A stretch of 8,308 bases of DNA from an uncultured Clostridia bacterium (GTDB lineage: Bacteria; Bacillota_A; Clostridia; Oscillospirales; Oscillospiraceae). The position numbers and the translations under genes were made by a program. Where the stretch lies: contig CAMVIC010000062.1 in assembly GCA_947167435.1 (NCBI GenBank), positions 1 through 8,308 on the forward strand, given 5' to 3'. Shown here one piece after another: positions 1 through 6,381 of this stretch (position 1 is its first letter; each line of letters begins with the position of its first letter). The notes under the pieces were generated by a model. It worked only from the letters and a program-made list of their open reading frames with translations. It was not told the origin of the DNA and ran no database searches.

Positions 1-799
1 TGCAGAGCATGGTGGAGTTGGTAGCAGCGGGCATGGAGGCCATCAGGATCAGCACGCCTTTCAGAACCGGGTCAACATCTATAAAAGACAGCAGCAGCGC
101 CATCAGCGCGCCAAGCCCCACAAGCCGGATCAGCACATAGGGGATCGCCCGCCATTCGGTGAAGATCTCCCGGAAGGGGACGCTGCCCAGCACCGAGCCG
201 ATGACCAGCATGGCGCAGGGCGAGGTGGCCTGACCGATGAAGGCGCAGCCGTCCAGGACCACCGCGGGCACCGGCACGCGCAGCAGATACAGGATCGCCG
301 CCGCGACGCCGGAGAGGAAAGCCGGATTCAAAATCTTCTTCAGCGGCAGTTTACCCGCCAGCAGCCAGATGCCCAGCGAAAAGCAGAGCAGATTATACGG
401 GATGTTCAGCAGCGAGCCGTAAAACGCGGCGTTTCCGCCCAGCACCGCGGCGCAAACCGGAATGCCGATATAGGTCACGTTGCCGCACATGGTCTCAAAG
501 AGGTACACGCCCTTGTCTCCAGCGGGCGGCCGGAGCAGCGGAACGATGACGAGCGCCACAAGCCCGCTGAGCAGGAACATGCCAAAGGACAGGCAGAGGG
601 TCAGCAGAACGCCTTTGGGGTCTACCGCGGAGCCGGAATTCAGGATTGCACTGAATAAATAAAATGGTAAAATGATTTTGACAACGATGTTCGACACCGT
701 GGCGGTGCCCTCTTCGCTGAGGACTTTCAGCTTGCGGCAGACGAAGCCTGCCAGGATCCCGATAAAGATCACGGTGATCTGGTGCAGCGCTGCGGACAT
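1..799 (-). CDS. AEC-family (auxin efflux carrier-like) permease, partial at 3' end
   Basis: This gene reads on the minus strand from an ATG at 799 and is open to the window edge, giving 266 residues without a stop. The family is usually about 300-320 residues, so roughly the last 40-50 are missing. The protein is very hydrophobic. It starts MSAALHQITVIFIGILAGFV, continues with KIILPFYLF near residues 41-48, GNVTYIGIPV at 106-115 and MPAATNSTMLC at 256-266, which fits the membrane transport (AEC) family of multi-helix permeases. Known relatives move small carboxylates such as malonate or malate, and some are auxin carriers; the substrate here cannot be read from sequence. The start is supported by a GGAGGGAG ribosome site (804-811) just upstream. 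It diverges from the GPH symporter gene and appears to share its regulator through mirrored operator half-sites. A sugar acid or an organic acid product is an inferred cargo. Confidence 0.88.
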   Translation of the reverse strand, partial: MSAALHQITVIFIGILAGFVCRKLKVLSEEGTATVSNIVVKIILPFYLFSAILNSGSAVDPKGVLLTLCLSFGMFLLSGLVALVIVPLLRPPAGDKGVYLFETMCGNVTYIGIPVCAAVLGGNAAFYGSLLNIPYNLLCFSLGIWLLAGKLPLKKILNPAFLSGVAAAILYLLRVPVPAVVLDGCAFIGQATSPCAMLVIGSVLGSVPFREIFTEWRAIPYVLIRLVGLGALMALLLSFIDVDPVLKGVLILMASMPAATNSTMLC

Positions 800-824
800 A
801 GTTCTCCCTCCGTTTCTGCTTCAC

Positions 825-886
825 ATTATATTAAACAGCCGCCTGCTTGAAAAGCGAAGAATTTGTTTTTTTATCCGCAAATTTGC
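825..886 (-). promoter_or_regulatory. Putative activator-controlled promoter of the AEC permease gene
   Basis: Read on the minus strand, there is a perfect TATAAT -10 box (830 down to 825), about 25 bp before the ATG at 799. A weak -35, TTTTCA (853-848), sits 17 bp upstream of it. Two CAAAT half-sites lie at 885-881 and 865-861. The repeat units begin at 886 and 866, exactly 20 bp apart, and the proximal unit begins 36 bp before the -10. Both spacings are the same as at the GPH symporter and garR promoters. Control by the AraC regulator of this cluster is inferred. Confidence 0.55.
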
Positions 887-902
887 TTCCTTTTCAACCT
901 TG

Positions 903-964
903 TCAAATATGTAAACAGCAAAGCAAATTTGCGAATATTCAAGCAGAAAAAGCCGTGCTATGGT
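903..964 (+). promoter_or_regulatory. Putative activator-controlled promoter and operator of the GPH symporter gene
   Basis: The distal unit begins at 903 (TCAAAT) and the proximal unit at 923 (GCAAATTTGC), 20 bp apart. The stretch 903-940 matches 4082-4119, in front of garR, at 26 of 38 positions with no gaps. A TATGGT -10 with an upstream TG (extended -10, 956-964) starts at 959, 36 bp after the proximal unit. The position 17 bp upstream (936-941, TATTCA) is a poor -35 and overlaps the proximal unit, as expected for a promoter that depends on an activator. A transcript start near 971 would leave about 35 nt of leader before the ATG at 1006. Confidence 0.6.
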
Positions 965-993
965 AGTACCATCCCAATCCCGGAGATAAGATT

Positions 994-999
994 AGGAGG
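994..999 (+). promoter_or_regulatory. Ribosome binding site deciding the GPH symporter start
   Basis: A perfect AGGAGG at 994-999 is followed by 6 nt and then ATG at 1006. An in-frame TTG at 1000 would extend the protein by two residues but directly abuts the Shine-Dalgarno sequence, so it cannot be the usual start. Confidence 0.9.
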
Positions 1000-1005
1000 T
1001 TGCAC

Positions 1006-2763
1006 ATGAGTACGAAAACAAAGAAAGGACTTTTAAGCGGCTGGTTTGAAGCTCCGTTCTGGAACACCCGGATCACCTCCGCCAATGTCCACGGCAAGGA
1101 GCGCTGGCTGGGCTATGTGGTCGGCCCCTTCGGCGTCATGCTGCTGCAGTCCATCGTCAACAGCTACTTCAACAAGTACCTGACCGATACCCTGGGCTTC
1201 ACGGTCACCCGAGGCATGTGGATCGCCAGCTTCATGGTCGTGTTCCCGGTGCTGTCCAAGCTGCTCGACGCCATCACCAATGTGATCATGGCGAAGATTC
1301 TGGACAACACCAAGTGCCGCCAAGGTAAGCTGCGCCCCTGGTTTATCCTGTCTCTGCCCATCACGGTGGCCAGCATCATCATGATGTTCGCCATCCCGAA
1401 TATGGGCGCCAAGGCCCAGGCCATCTGGGTCGTGATCTCGTATAACCTCTTCTACTCAGTCGGCTACACCATGTGGTACATGGCCTATGAGTTGTCCGCC
1501 GCGCTCTCCACCCGCAACGTCAAGCAGCGCTCCGGCAACTCCATCGCGGGCCAGGTCACCAAGAACATCGGCACCGGCATCATTTCCATCCTGTTCCCCA
1601 CGATCCTGTCCCTGATCTCCCACAGCGTGGGCGGCGACAAGCAGGGTTATCTCGTGACCTTGTCCGTGATGTGCGTCATCGCCGTGCCCCTGACCTTCAT
1701 CCAGTACTTCTACACCCGTGAGCGCATCACCGAGGAGCGCCGCGCCACCGAGGGCGAGGGTGAGCTGGTTCAGGTCAAGGAGGCCAGCTTCGGCACCCAG
1801 CTCAAAGCCTGCGTCAAGGACAAGTACTGGGTCATGTTCATCGTCCTGATCTTCATCTATCAGGTGCTCAACGCCCTCAAGGGCGTATCCCAGATCTACT
1901 ACGCCGGCTGGGTCGTGGCCGGAAACGCCTACGGCGAGGCGGCCGCCATTCAGGCGCGCTTCACCATGATCGCTATGGCCCCCATGGGCCCGATGCTCTT
2001 CGTGGTGCTGCCCCTCATCAAAAAGTTCGGCCGCAGCAAAATGATCATCATTGGTTCGGCTATCGCCTTCGTGGGCGCGCTGATCGCCTTCTTCGGCGCA
2101 GGCAGCACCATGCCCGTCTATGCCGGTACCGGTCTCGGCGGCGTGGGCGCCATGTTCTACGTCTACACGATGATGAGCTTCACCGGCGACGCCATCGACC
2201 ATGTGGAGTATTCCCAGCATGTCCGCGTGGAAGGTCTGACCGCCGCGCTGGTCGGCTTTATGCACTCGCTGGCCAACGGCATCGGCCAGGGCCTGTTCAA
2301 CCTGGGCCTCATGATGAGCAAGTATTCGACGCCCGAGATGGTCGGCACCATGGAGAAGAAAGGTAAGCTGATCGAGCTCTATGCTGATCAGCCCGCCGCC
2401 GCCACCGGCTGGATCAACTTCTCCTATCAGGGCGCGATCGCGCTGACCGCGCTGCTGTTCCTCGTCCTGTTCGTGTTCTTCTTCGATATCGACAAGCGTA
2501 TGCCGGAGGTCACCCACGCACTGGTCGAGCGCAAGAAGGCCGAGTGCGAGGCGAAGGGCATCCCCTATGTCTCCCACGAGGAGCAGATGAAGGCCGAGAT
2601 CGCCCAGCAGCAGAAGGAAGCCGAGGAAAACCGCGTCAGGGAACTGAAAGAGTATTGCGAGAAGAAAGGGCTGGACTTCGACACGGAGAACCAGAAGTAT
2701 CTCGACAAGCAGGCAAAGAAGGCCGCCAAAAAGGCAGCAAAGAAAGCAAAAGCACAGAAATAA
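1006..2763 (+). CDS. GPH-family (glycoside-pentoside-hexuronide) sugar:cation symporter, MFS superfamily
   Basis: Codes for 585 residues from ATG 1006. Roughly residues 30-500 form a polytopic membrane domain of about 12 segments. The early part resembles the GPH/MFS_2 fold: GPFG, a conserved D in LLDAITNVIMAKILDNTK, then the short basic turn RQGKLRPWFI after the first helices. GPH carriers (MelB, GusB and XylP relatives) import glycosides, pentosides or hexuronides with H+ or Na+. The last 80 or so residues are a long, highly charged cytoplasmic tail with coiled-coil character, ending in a lysine/alanine repeat; similar tails on gut Clostridia GPH proteins are my recollection. Codon use is strongly biased to C-ending codons, which suggests high expression. 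The gene stands alone between its own promoter and a strong terminator-like hairpin. A glycoside or uronide cargo is inferred from the GH2 gene and the sugar-acid enzymes on the same presumed regulon. Confidence 0.9.
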   Translation: MSTKTKKGLLSGWFEAPFWNTRITSANVHGKERWLGYVVGPFGVMLLQSIVNSYFNKYLTDTLGFTVTRGMWIASFMVVFPVLSKLLDAITNVIMAKILDNTKCRQGKLRPWFILSLPITVASIIMMFAIPNMGAKAQAIWVVISYNLFYSVGYTMWYMAYELSAALSTRNVKQRSGNSIAGQVTKNIGTGIISILFPTILSLISHSVGGDKQGYLVTLSVMCVIAVPLTFIQYFYTRERITEERRATEGEGELVQVKEASFGTQLKACVKDKYWVMFIVLIFIYQVLNALKGVSQIYYAGWVVAGNAYGEAAAIQARFTMIAMAPMGPMLFVVLPLIKKFGRSKMIIIGSAIAFVGALIAFFGAGSTMPVYAGTGLGGVGAMFYVYTMMSFTGDAIDHVEYSQHVRVEGLTAALVGFMHSLANGIGQGLFNLGLMMSKYSTPEMVGTMEKKGKLIELYADQPAAATGWINFSYQGAIALTALLFLVLFVFFFDIDKRMPEVTHALVERKKAECEAKGIPYVSHEEQMKAEIAQQQKEAEENRVRELKEYCEKKGLDFDTENQKYLDKQAKKAAKKAAKKAKAQK

Positions 2764-2775
2764 ACCGTAAATCGC

Positions 2776-2813
2776 GAACAGGCTTTCGGCGAAAAATCGC
2801 CGAAAGCCTGTTC
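2776..2813. terminator. Hairpin terminator between converging symporter and AraC genes
   Basis: A perfect 17-bp stem (2776-2792 pairs with 2797-2813) with an AAAA loop lies 12 bp after the symporter stop. On the plus strand it is followed by TTTT (2814-2817), consistent with an intrinsic terminator though the U-run is short. On the minus strand it is followed by GCGATTTACGG, a weak tail. It begins two bases beyond the stop codon of the AraC gene, so it probably ends both transcripts, more firmly the plus-strand one. Confidence 0.8.
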
Positions 2814-2815
2814 TT

Positions 2816-4033
2816 TTATCGCTTCATATTCTGTTCCCGGAAGGCGGCGGGCGGAATGCCGGCAATCTCCTTGAAGGTCTCGGCAAAAAAGCTGCGGGAG
2901 CCGAAATGCAGCCTGTCGCAGATATCCTGGATGCTCAGATCCGAGGACAAAAGCAGTGTCTTGGCCTTTTCCACCTTGACAATTTTGATATAGTCGTTGA
3001 TACTGAAGCCAGTCTCCGTTTTGAATTTCCGGGAGAGGTAATAGTCCGCATAGCCGATGTGAGAGGCGATCTCTGAGAGCGTCAGCTTGTCCTCCGCGTG
3101 CAGTTCGATATAATCACAGCAGCTCTGGATCTGGGGCGAGAGATCGGGATTTAAGCGCCCTTTGTGGACAAGATGGATGAAATCGTCGTACATGGTGTGC
3201 CCGATGTGCGCGGCGTCAGCCACGGTCTTACAGTCCAGAATATCCTGAATATAGGCGTCACCCCGGGAATAGGCCACCTCCGGCGAAAGCCCGCCCTGGA
3301 TCGCCGCACGGGTGCAGAGAGAGATGAACACGATCTGCGATACCCGTACCTGCTCCAGCGAGCCCATCTGCCCGGCCTGGACGCCGCGGCTGGCGGAGGC
3401 AGCGTTATGGAGCACGGATTTGTAGTTGAGGTCTCCCTCGCTCACCATACGCATCAGGGCCTGCTCCGTGCGATAGGTGTTCATGCGGTCCTTTCGGATC
3501 ACAGGCTCCCGTTCACCCTGCTTGAGTGCCGGTTCAAAAAACGCGATATCCGCGTTGGTCAGTTGCTCGCCGGTGATACAGTAGTGCAGCATCAGCGTCT
3601 GACGGAAGAAGTCGATAGTGGAGACCACCGGGATCCGCTGCAGGATCTTGATGAGCTTCGGCCGCCAGCGGTTGGGGATCTTGGCACTCTGCACCGCCTT
3701 GCTGATGCCGTCATAGCTCAGCTCCGTGGTGGTCGTCGGGCCGAAAACATGGATACGCTTGAGCTCGTCCCCCTCAAACTCAAAGGCCGCGCTCCAGCTC
3801 AGACCGTAGTGGTTGCTCAGCAGGATCGGCTCCCGGTGCGCTTTGGCGTGATTCTGCACCGCCTCCATGCACCCGGAGGAAAAGAAAACCTGATCCAGCA
3901 CCTTGTCCGGGCAGTTGGTGCCGACCAGCCTGCCTTCGGCGTCATAGCACCATGCGTACATTTTTCCCGCACAGGACAGCAGATCCTGCAGCACGTGCAG
4001 GCGCTCTCCCAAAGGCAGATCCATTAAGGCCAT
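2816..4033 (-). CDS. AraC-family transcriptional regulator with an unassigned N-terminal sensor region
   Basis: Codes for 405 residues on the minus strand. The C-terminal ~100 residues (302-401) are a typical AraC/XylS DNA-binding domain with two helix-turn-helix units: LTLSEIASHIGYADYYLSRK starting at 317, and LSIQDICDRLHFGSRSFFAE starting at 366, followed by the usual GIPPAAFR ending. Residues 1-300 are an effector or sensor region that I cannot assign securely; it has a PAS/GAF-like start (YAWCYDAEGRLVGTNCP) and a helical middle typical of Clostridia AraC regulators. The start at 4033 is preferred over the in-frame ATG at 4024 because an AGGGGG purine tract lies 8 nt upstream of it. It sits between and opposite to the operons that carry the shared operator, making it the likely regulator. 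Ligand unknown; a sugar acid or glycoside is a guess. Confidence 0.9.
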   Translation of the reverse strand: MALMDLPLGERLHVLQDLLSCAGKMYAWCYDAEGRLVGTNCPDKVLDQVFFSSGCMEAVQNHAKAHREPILLSNHYGLSWSAAFEFEGDELKRIHVFGPTTTTELSYDGISKAVQSAKIPNRWRPKLIKILQRIPVVSTIDFFRQTLMLHYCITGEQLTNADIAFFEPALKQGEREPVIRKDRMNTYRTEQALMRMVSEGDLNYKSVLHNAASASRGVQAGQMGSLEQVRVSQIVFISLCTRAAIQGGLSPEVAYSRGDAYIQDILDCKTVADAAHIGHTMYDDFIHLVHKGRLNPDLSPQIQSCCDYIELHAEDKLTLSEIASHIGYADYYLSRKFKTETGFSINDYIKIVKVEKAKTLLLSSDLSIQDICDRLHFGSRSFFAETFKEIAGIPPAAFREQNMKR

Positions 4034-4064
4034 AGCGGCAACCCCCTTTTTATGATCTGATTTC

Positions 4065-4092
4065 AGTGTATCACAGATTCATCAAATTTCAA
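4065..4092 (-). promoter_or_regulatory. Putative promoter of the AraC regulator gene
   Basis: On the minus strand there is a TTGAAA -35 (4092-4087), a 16-bp spacer and a TACACT -10 (4070-4065) with an upstream TGA giving an extended -10. The -35 lies within the distal half-site (4082-4097) of the divergent garR operator. A regulator bound there would be expected to block its own promoter, a common AraC-family arrangement; that is inference. Confidence 0.5.
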
Positions 4093-4143
4093 GACAGTTT
4101 GGCAAAAATGAGAATATACCATTTTGCCGCAGATCCGTATAAT
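4082..4143 (+). promoter_or_regulatory. Putative activator-controlled promoter and operator of the garR operon
   Basis: A perfect TATAAT -10 at 4138-4143 has no good -35: the hexamer at 17-bp spacing (4115-4120) is TATACC. Upstream, repeat units begin at 4082 (TCAAAT) and 4102 (GCAAAA), 20 bp apart, and the proximal unit begins 36 bp before the -10. The block 4082-4119 aligns without gaps to 903-940 at the symporter promoter, with 26 of 38 identities including GCAAAnnTGnGAATATnC. An overlapping inverted repeat, GGCAAAA (4101-4107) with TTTTGCC (4122-4128), is centred on the -35 area and could be an alternative or additional site. Confidence 0.65.
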
Positions 4144-4175
4144 AGGCTCATCAAATGAGAAAAGGAGCTTTGCAT

Positions 4176-5057
4176 ATGAAAATCGGTTTTATCGGAATGG
4201 GTATCATGGGCAAGCCCATGGCTTTAAATCTCGTGAAAGCGGGGTATGACGTAACGGTCTCCAACCGCAATATGGCCAAGTGCGAGCCTCTTGTTGCCGC
4301 GGGCGCCAAGTCCGGCAGCTATATCGAAGTGGCCGAGAGCTGCGATGTGGTCATCACCATGCTCCCCAACGGCCCCCAGGTCAAGTCCGTCATGCTGGGC
4401 GAAAACGGCGTGGCAGCGCACATGAAAGCCGGTTCCACCTTCATCGACATGAGCTCCATCAACCCCGTCGATTCCAAGGCCCTGTGCGAAGGCGTCGCGC
4501 CTTACGGCGTCGAAATGCTGGACGCCCCGGTCTCCGGCGGCGAGCCCAAGGCCATCGACGGCACGCTTTCCATCATGGTGGGCGGCAAGCAGGACGTGTT
4601 TGACAAATACAAAGAGATGCTCTCCGCCATGGGCTCCTCCGTGGTGCGCTGCGGCGACGTAGGCGCGGGCAACACCACGAAGCTCGCCAACCAGATCATC
4701 GTGGCCTGCAACATCCAGGCGCTGGCCGAGGCTCTGACCCTGGCCCAGAAAGCGGGCGTGGATCCCAACCTGGTCTTTGATGCGATCCGCGGCGGGCTGG
4801 CCGGCTCCACTGTCATGAACGCCAAGGCTCCCATGATGATCGCGGGCAACGACAAGCCCGGCTTCAAAATCGACCTGCACATCAAGGATCTGAACAACGC
4901 TCTGGACTGCGCCCACTCTGTCGGCGCGCCCGTTCCCATGACGGCGTCCGTGCAGGAGATCCTCCAGTGGATGCACAATCACGAGGGCGGGAATAAGGAT
5001 CACAGCGCCATCGCCCAGTATTATGAGTATCTCTCCGGGATCCAGATCGGAAGATAA
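4176..5057 (+). CDS. garR: Tartronate semialdehyde reductase (2-hydroxy-3-oxopropionate reductase)
   Basis: Codes for 293 residues, the usual length of the beta-hydroxyacid dehydrogenase family. It reduces tartronate semialdehyde to D-glycerate with NAD(P)H in the cytoplasm. It opens with the family dinucleotide-binding signature GFIGMGIMGKPMALNLVKAG (4-23), carries MLDAPVSGGEPKAIDGTLS (114-132) around the substrate site, and has the catalytic lysine as K169 in GAGNTTKLANQ. The overall sequence closely resembles E. coli GarR/GlxR as I remember them, including IRGGLAGSTV and KPGFKIDLHIKDL, so this paralogue is favoured over 3-hydroxyisobutyrate dehydrogenase. The start at ATG 4176 follows AGGAG (4163-4167) by 8 nt; an in-frame ATG at 4155 lies upstream of that site and is rejected. 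It is first in a run with glycerate kinase, which uses its product. Confidence 0.93.
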   Translation: MKIGFIGMGIMGKPMALNLVKAGYDVTVSNRNMAKCEPLVAAGAKSGSYIEVAESCDVVITMLPNGPQVKSVMLGENGVAAHMKAGSTFIDMSSINPVDSKALCEGVAPYGVEMLDAPVSGGEPKAIDGTLSIMVGGKQDVFDKYKEMLSAMGSSVVRCGDVGAGNTTKLANQIIVACNIQALAEALTLAQKAGVDPNLVFDAIRGGLAGSTVMNAKAPMMIAGNDKPGFKIDLHIKDLNNALDCAHSVGAPVPMTASVQEILQWMHNHEGGNKDHSAIAQYYEYLSGIQIGR

Positions 5058-5069
5058 AGAAAAACAATT

Positions 5070-5095
5070 ACAGCCCCGGCTTTCGCCGGGGCTGT
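5070..5095 (+). other. Intra-operon GC hairpin between garR and the glycerate kinase gene
   Basis: ACAGCCCCGGC (5070-5080) pairs perfectly with GCCGGGGCTGT (5085-5095) around a TTTC loop, 12 bp after the garR stop and 20 bp before the next start codon. On the plus strand it is followed by TTGCGC, not a T-run, so full termination is unlikely. It may protect the garR mRNA end or reduce downstream expression. On the minus strand a T-rich stretch follows, so it could stop antisense transcription. Confidence 0.7.
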
Positions 5096-5115
5096 TGCGC
5101 TAAAAGGAGTCAGCT

Positions 5116-6381
5116 ATGAATCGTAAACTTCGGATCGACGCGGAAAAAGCCGCCTATACCGCCATCAACGCCGTGATGCCGGAGGGCGCTGTGCGCCGTG
5201 CGCTGCTGGGAAAACAGTTCCCGGGCCGCGTGTTTCTGATCGCGGCCGGCAAGGCCGCACCCCGCATGGCCCAGGCGGCTCTGTCTGTTCTCACGGTTCC
5301 GGTGACAGACGGACTTGTCATCAGCAAATACGGCCACTTTGACGAGCCGATCGGGACTTTGCGCTGCTTCGAGGCGGGGCATCCCGTCCCGGATGAAAAC
5401 AGCGTCCTCGCCGGAGAGGCGGCGCTGAAGCTGACGGAGGATCTGCGGGAGGACGACACGGTGCTGTTCCTGCTCTCCGGCGGGGGCAGTGCGCTCTTTG
5501 AAAAGCCTCTGATCCCGCTCCATGAGCTGCAGAACATCACCAATCAGCTCCTGGCCTGCGGAGCGGACATCGTGGAGATCAACACCATCCGCAAACGGCT
5601 CTCCGCCCTCAAGGGCGGAAAGTTCGCGGCTCATTGCGCGCCCGCCCGGGTGGAGGCCGTGATCCTCTCAGACATTCTGGGCGATCCGCTGGACAGCATC
5701 GCCTCCGGCCCAGTGAGTTCTGACACGGCGAAGAGCACCGACGCCCTGGCCATCGCTGCAAAGTACGGCCTGCACATCAGCCCGGAGGCGGAAGCCTGCC
5801 TGCATGTAGAAACGCCCAAGGAGCTGTCCAACGTCCATGCGCAGGTAGTGGGGAGCGTCCGCGAGCTTTGCCATGCTGCGGGTGAGGCCTGCGAGCGTCT
5901 GGGCTACGAGACCGTATTTCTCACCGACCGCCTCGACTGCGAGGCGCGGGAGGCGGGACGCTTTCTAAGCGCCGTTCTCCATTCTCACGCAGCCGAAGGG
6001 AAAAAGATTGCCTTTCTTTCCGGCGGCGAGACCGTCGTCCATCTGACCGGAAAGGGCCTGGGCGGCCGGAACCAGGAGCTGGCACTTGCCGCCTCGGAAG
6101 GGCTGCGGGGGCTCCGCAACGCCTGTGTGATCTGTGTGGGCTCCGACGGGACAGACGGCCCCACCGACGCGGCAGGCGGCTATGTGGACGGCGATACCTT
6201 TGACGAACTCAAAGGAAAAGGGATCTCTCTGCACGAGACGCTTCGGAACAACGACGCTTATCACGCGCTCCGGGCGGTGGACGGCCTGATCGTAACCGGC
6301 CCCACGGGCACCAACGTCAACGATCTGTACCTCGGCCTGATCGACGCGGAACAGGAGGAAAGAACATGGCGCTGCATGTGA
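5116..6381 (+). CDS. gckA: Glycerate 2-kinase (type II, MOFRL family)
   Basis: Codes for 421 residues, normal for the GckA/TtuD type of glycerate kinase. It phosphorylates D-glycerate with ATP, in this family typically to 2-phosphoglycerate, which enters lower glycolysis. The N-terminal domain has the AAGKAAPRMA segment (43-52) with the conserved lysine K46, the glycine-rich LLSGGGSAL (119-127), NTIRKRLSALKGG (156-168) and SDILGDP (185-191). The C-terminal MOFRL domain contains SGGETVVHLTGKGLGGRNQE (302-321), GSDGTDGPTDAAG (342-354) and the ending GPTGTNVNDLYLGL (395-408). AAGGAG (5104-5109) lies 6 nt before the ATG. It uses the product of garR just upstream. Its last 16 bp overlap the next gene, so the final residues (EERTWRCM) also encode that gene's ribosome site region and start. 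The family assignment is firm; 2- versus 3-phosphorylation is from family knowledge. Confidence 0.93.
   Translation: MNRKLRIDAEKAAYTAINAVMPEGAVRRALLGKQFPGRVFLIAAGKAAPRMAQAALSVLTVPVTDGLVISKYGHFDEPIGTLRCFEAGHPVPDENSVLAGEAALKLTEDLREDDTVLFLLSGGGSALFEKPLIPLHELQNITNQLLACGADIVEINTIRKRLSALKGGKFAAHCAPARVEAVILSDILGDPLDSIASGPVSSDTAKSTDALAIAAKYGLHISPEAEACLHVETPKELSNVHAQVVGSVRELCHAAGEACERLGYETVFLTDRLDCEAREAGRFLSAVLHSHAAEGKKIAFLSGGETVVHLTGKGLGGRNQELALAASEGLRGLRNACVICVGSDGTDGPTDAAGGYVDGDTFDELKGKGISLHETLRNNDAYHALRAVDGLIVTGPTGTNVNDLYLGLIDAEQEERTWRCM

Noticed and set aside
495..824. A 109-codon open frame on the minus strand starting upstream of the AEC gene
   Set aside because: It overlaps the AEC coding region in another frame and has an Arg-rich shadow composition. 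The AEC frame has the ribosome site and the hydrophobic family motifs.
1456..2577. A 373-codon open frame on the minus strand
   Set aside because: It is antisense to the GPH symporter, with Asp/His/Gly-rich composition typical of a shadow frame and no recognisable domain.
3164..4027. A 287-codon open frame on the plus strand
   Set aside because: It is antisense to the AraC regulator, has no ribosome site and has an Arg/Leu/Val-rich shadow composition.
4124..4143. TTGCCG as the -35 of the garR promoter
   Set aside because: It is only 8 bp from the TATAAT -10, far too close for a sigma-70-type promoter. It forms part of the inverted repeat with 4101-4107 instead.
4155..4157. ATG 4155 as the garR start
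   Set aside because: The Shine-Dalgarno sequence (4163-4167) lies downstream of it, and the added residues precede the conserved MKIGFIGMG start of the family.
4224..5003. A 259-codon open frame on the minus strand
   Set aside because: It lies wholly within garR on the opposite strand and has no family features.
4176..5057. 3-hydroxyisobutyrate dehydrogenase
   Set aside because: Same superfamily, but the sequence pattern follows GarR/GlxR and the adjacent glycerate kinase uses the tartronate semialdehyde reductase product.
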